Shown piece after piece: positions 16,105 to 18,371 of a stretch of DNA of 18,371 nucleotides. A program made the position numbers and the translations under genes. The DNA lies in NCBI GenBank assembly GCA_027371665.1, contig DAHXMP010000257.1:1-18371 (forward strand). The letters are read 5' to 3'. The notes under the pieces were generated by a model. That model was given only the letters and a program-made list of their open reading frames with translations, ran no database searches and was not told where the DNA came from. Origin of the DNA: Bacteroidota bacterium (lineage in GTDB: Bacteria; Bacteroidota; Ignavibacteria; Kapaibacteriales; UBA2268). How positions within the stretch are numbered: position 1 is the first letter of the stretch; each line of letters starts with the position of its first letter.

Positions 16105-17949
16105 ATGTCAAAAGCAATAATTTTAATTTGCAGTATAATTGTATTTATTTTTAATCAGTCGGAAAGTTACAGCCAGTTCACGGCATCCGTCAATCAAAAT
16201 CCTGTAACAGCCGGAGAACAATTACAGGTAACATTTAGCCTATCGAATGCAAGCGGGTCGAATTTCAGGGCTCCTTCGTTTAAAGGATTTTCGGTTTTAA
16301 TGGGACCCAGCACATCACAGCAGATGAGCATAGTAAACGGGCAGATGTCGCAGAGCGTTTCCTATACTTATGTGTTGCAGGCAAATGCCGAAGGGAATTA
16401 CACAATTGGCTCAGCTTCGATAGATGCCAATGGAAAGACATTGAGAACTAACCCGATAAATGTCTTGGTTACAAAAGGGAGCCCACAGCAGCAGCAGAAA
16501 CAGCAGCAACAAGCCAACCAGGAGAAAACGCTGAACAAACAGGCAAGCGATGTGATTTCAAAAAACCTGTTTCTGAGATTGAATGTAAGCAAAAAAGAAT
16601 GTTTTCTCGGTGACCAGGTTATCGCTACCTATACTTTATATGTGCATCCAGAACTGAGACTGATGCAGCTTGTCCCTTCGCAGAATGCACCGACATATAA
16701 CGGCTTCTGGACACAGGATATTGACATCGGGAAACTGCAATTTCATACTGAAAAAGTAAACGGTGTTCTTTTCAATGCAGCAGTAGTAAAGAAAGTTGTG
16801 CTGATACCTCAGCAGTCGGGCAAATTGACTATAGAACCATTTATCTTTGAAACAGTTTGCAGGCTTATGGTTCAGAATCCGCAAAGAAGACGACATGATT
16901 TTTTTGATAATTTCTTCTCCTCATTTGCTGACAATTACCAGGACTTTAAATATAATGCAAGTTCAGGTGCAGTTACTATTAATGTCCGCCCTTTGCCTCA
17001 AAATGCACCTGCTGATTTTAATGGAGGAGTCGGAAATCTATCTTTGAAGGCATGGCTTGACAAGACAAAGACTAAAACGAACGATCCTGTCAACCTAAAA
17101 ATTCAGATATCCGGAAATGGAAATTTAAAACTGTTGGAACCGCTTGCATTAAAACTTCCACCGGATATTGAAACCTATGACCCAAAGATTAACGATAATA
17201 TTTCGGTAACGGGTACGGGTGTTTCCGGGACTAGGACTTTTGAATATTTGCTTGTTCCGCGTCATGCAGGAGAATATAAAATAGACCCGGTTGGATTTTC
17301 TTATTTTAATCCAGGTAATAAACAATATATAAGGTTGAAGACTCAGGAATTTCAATTAAGTGTAGAACAAGGCACGGGGCAAGATAACGGGCAATTTATT
17401 AGCGGTGTCTCGAAGGAAGACATCAAATATATAGGAAAAGATATCAGGTTTATTAAACATATATCCGGCGAACTTAGCAAAAACAGCGACGGGTTCTATG
17501 GTTCCGTTGGATTCATTGCTCTTTCCGTTTTGCCCGTTTTATCTTTCTTTATATTTTTTATTTACATGAAAAGACAGCAAAAACTGGAAGGCAACCAGGT
17601 TTTATTGAAAAACAGGAGGGCGACGAAAGTAGCGAAAAAGAGGTTAACTCAAGCAGGGGAGTTTTTAAAGAAAGCCGATAGCGGTAAGTTCCACGAAGAA
17701 GTTTCACATGCATTATGGGGATACCTGAGCGATAAGCTCGGCATTCCTTATGCCGATTTGACAAAAGATTCTGCCACAGTGGCTCTGAAGGCTAAGAATG
17801 TGGATGAAGAAAAAATAATTGAATGTATGGACACTATTGATAATTGCGAGTTTGCAAGGTTTGCCTCGAGCGGCAGCAGGGTCGAAATGAAAAATCTGTA
17901 TGATGATGCGGTAAGAATTATTACAGGGCTGGAGGGTGTTCTGAAGTGA
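16105..17949 (+). CDS. batD: BatD-like membrane protein
   Basis: A 614-residue member of the BatD (oxygen tolerance) family. A signal peptide covers the first ~23 residues. The large periplasmic region consists of Ig-like beta domains (FTASVNQNPVTAGEQLQVTF at the start is characteristic). A Gln-rich linker (near residues 127-137) separates the first and second domains. A transmembrane helix at ~468-488 is followed by a basic cytoplasmic helical domain (~490-614; KAKNVDEEKIIECMDTIDNC, then a FARFAS segment). The ATG at 16105 is preferred; a TTG at 16093 would add only four residues. Neither has a clear Shine-Dalgarno site. The stop overlaps the GTG of batE by four bases (GTGA). In Bat operons BatD sits between BatC and BatE, as here. 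Confidence 0.88.
   Translation: MSKAIILICSIIVFIFNQSESYSQFTASVNQNPVTAGEQLQVTFSLSNASGSNFRAPSFKGFSVLMGPSTSQQMSIVNGQMSQSVSYTYVLQANAEGNYTIGSASIDANGKTLRTNPINVLVTKGSPQQQQKQQQQANQEKTLNKQASDVISKNLFLRLNVSKKECFLGDQVIATYTLYVHPELRLMQLVPSQNAPTYNGFWTQDIDIGKLQFHTEKVNGVLFNAAVVKKVVLIPQQSGKLTIEPFIFETVCRLMVQNPQRRRHDFFDNFFSSFADNYQDFKYNASSGAVTINVRPLPQNAPADFNGGVGNLSLKAWLDKTKTKTNDPVNLKIQISGNGNLKLLEPLALKLPPDIETYDPKINDNISVTGTGVSGTRTFEYLLVPRHAGEYKIDPVGFSYFNPGNKQYIRLKTQEFQLSVEQGTGQDNGQFISGVSKEDIKYIGKDIRFIKHISGELSKNSDGFYGSVGFIALSVLPVLSFFIFFIYMKRQQKLEGNQVLLKNRRATKVAKKRLTQAGEFLKKADSGKFHEEVSHALWGYLSDKLGIPYADLTKDSATVALKAKNVDEEKIIECMDTIDNCEFARFASSGSRVEMKNLYDDAVRIITGLEGVLK
17931..17936 (+). promoter_or_regulatory. Ribosome binding site choosing the GTG start of batE
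   Basis: GGAGGG lies 9 bases before the GTG at 17946, inside the end of batD. It supports a non-ATG start and translational coupling. Confidence 0.7.
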
Positions 17950-18371
17950 AAACGATAACTTTAATCTTTGTTTTTTTATTTCTGAGTTTATGCTTTGCAA
18001 AAGCAAACGAAGCAACCGATTTGTTTAATAAAGCTAATGTTCTATATCAAAACGGTGATTTTTCTAATGCAGCCCGTGATTATGAAAAAATAATAAATAA
18101 TGGTTATGAGAATGCAGAAGTATTCTATAATTTAGGTAATGCTTATTTCAGATTGAATAAAATTCCCGAATCTATTCTGAATTATGAAAGAGCCTTGAGG
18201 CTTGCACCCGATGACGACGATATTATCACAAATCTGAATATTGCAGACCTAAAAATTGTTGATAAAATAGAACCTGTACCACAATTTTTCCTCGTACAAT
18301 GGTATAATGGTATCAGGGGATTATTTTCATCTGCGAGATGGTCCATAATAATGGTTGTATTTTTACGGAAT
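17946..18371 (+). CDS. batE: BatE-like TPR protein, partial (cut by window end)
   Basis: The open frame runs 142 codons to the window edge with no stop, so the gene is 3'-truncated here. It starts at GTG, overlapping the batD stop in GTGA. Residues 1-20 are a signal peptide (KTITLIFVFLFLSLCFAKA). Two TPR-like repeats follow (LFNKANVLYQNGDFSNAA and YNLGNAYFRLNKIPESIL, then NYERALRLAPDDDD). The segment IVDKIEPVPQFFL, then WYNGIRGLFSS and W, is typical of BatE, which continues into membrane helices and an SH3-like domain in family members. The visible end (SIIMVVFL) is probably the start of the first such helix. Position after batD fits. Confidence 0.88.
   Translation, partial: MKTITLIFVFLFLSLCFAKANEATDLFNKANVLYQNGDFSNAARDYEKIINNGYENAEVFYNLGNAYFRLNKIPESILNYERALRLAPDDDDIITNLNIADLKIVDKIEPVPQFFLVQWYNGIRGLFSSARWSIIMVVFLRN

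Overview
The window is AT-rich bacterial DNA with dense coding and several Shine-Dalgarno-like sites (GGGAG, AGGAG, GGAGG). Four features point to the Bacteroidota/Ignavibacteria (FCB) side of the tree: a secreted subtilase with a type IX secretion (T9SS) sorting tail, a histone-H1-like (Hc1) nucleoid protein, a Bat (aerotolerance) operon, and an Elizabethkingia-type glycosylasparaginase. The exact lineage cannot be fixed from sequence reading alone. No RNA genes, insertion sequences, CRISPR arrays or phage genes were seen.

Region 1 (33-7141) is the most unusual part. Two large paralogous proteins related to PEP synthase / pyruvate phosphate dikinase, on opposite strands, flank a small signal-peptide/one-TM protein and a TauE/SafE-family permease. 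Both large proteins keep the ATP-grasp nucleotide-binding domain and the swivelling phospho-histidine domain. Both lack a recognisable PEP/pyruvate-binding barrel and instead share an unrecognised C-terminal domain of about 280 residues and an N-terminal helical extension of about 110 residues. A strong intrinsic terminator sits between the permease and the second kinase-like gene. The set looks like a phosphotransfer module connected with anion or organosulfur transport; this is inference.

Region 2 (7160-10949) holds ordinary metabolic and envelope genes: a Tat-exported glycosylasparaginase (minus), a divergent exported serine hydrolase of the beta-lactamase/esterase fold (plus), and a minus-strand pair of a phosphofructokinase with an Asn in its GGDGS motif followed by the H1-like protein, whose stop codon overlaps the end of the convergent hydrolase gene.

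Region 3 (11165-14092) is one large secreted subtilisin-like protease with a T9SS sorting domain.

Region 4 (14329-18371, running off the edge) is a tightly packed batB-batC-batD-batE operon with 1-4 base overlaps at two junctions. BatB is a membrane VWA protein, BatC a TPR protein with a long polyglutamine region, BatD a large Ig-like membrane protein, and BatE a TPR protein starting at GTG and cut by the window end. The usual upstream partners (moxR, a DUF58 gene, batA) are not next to it.
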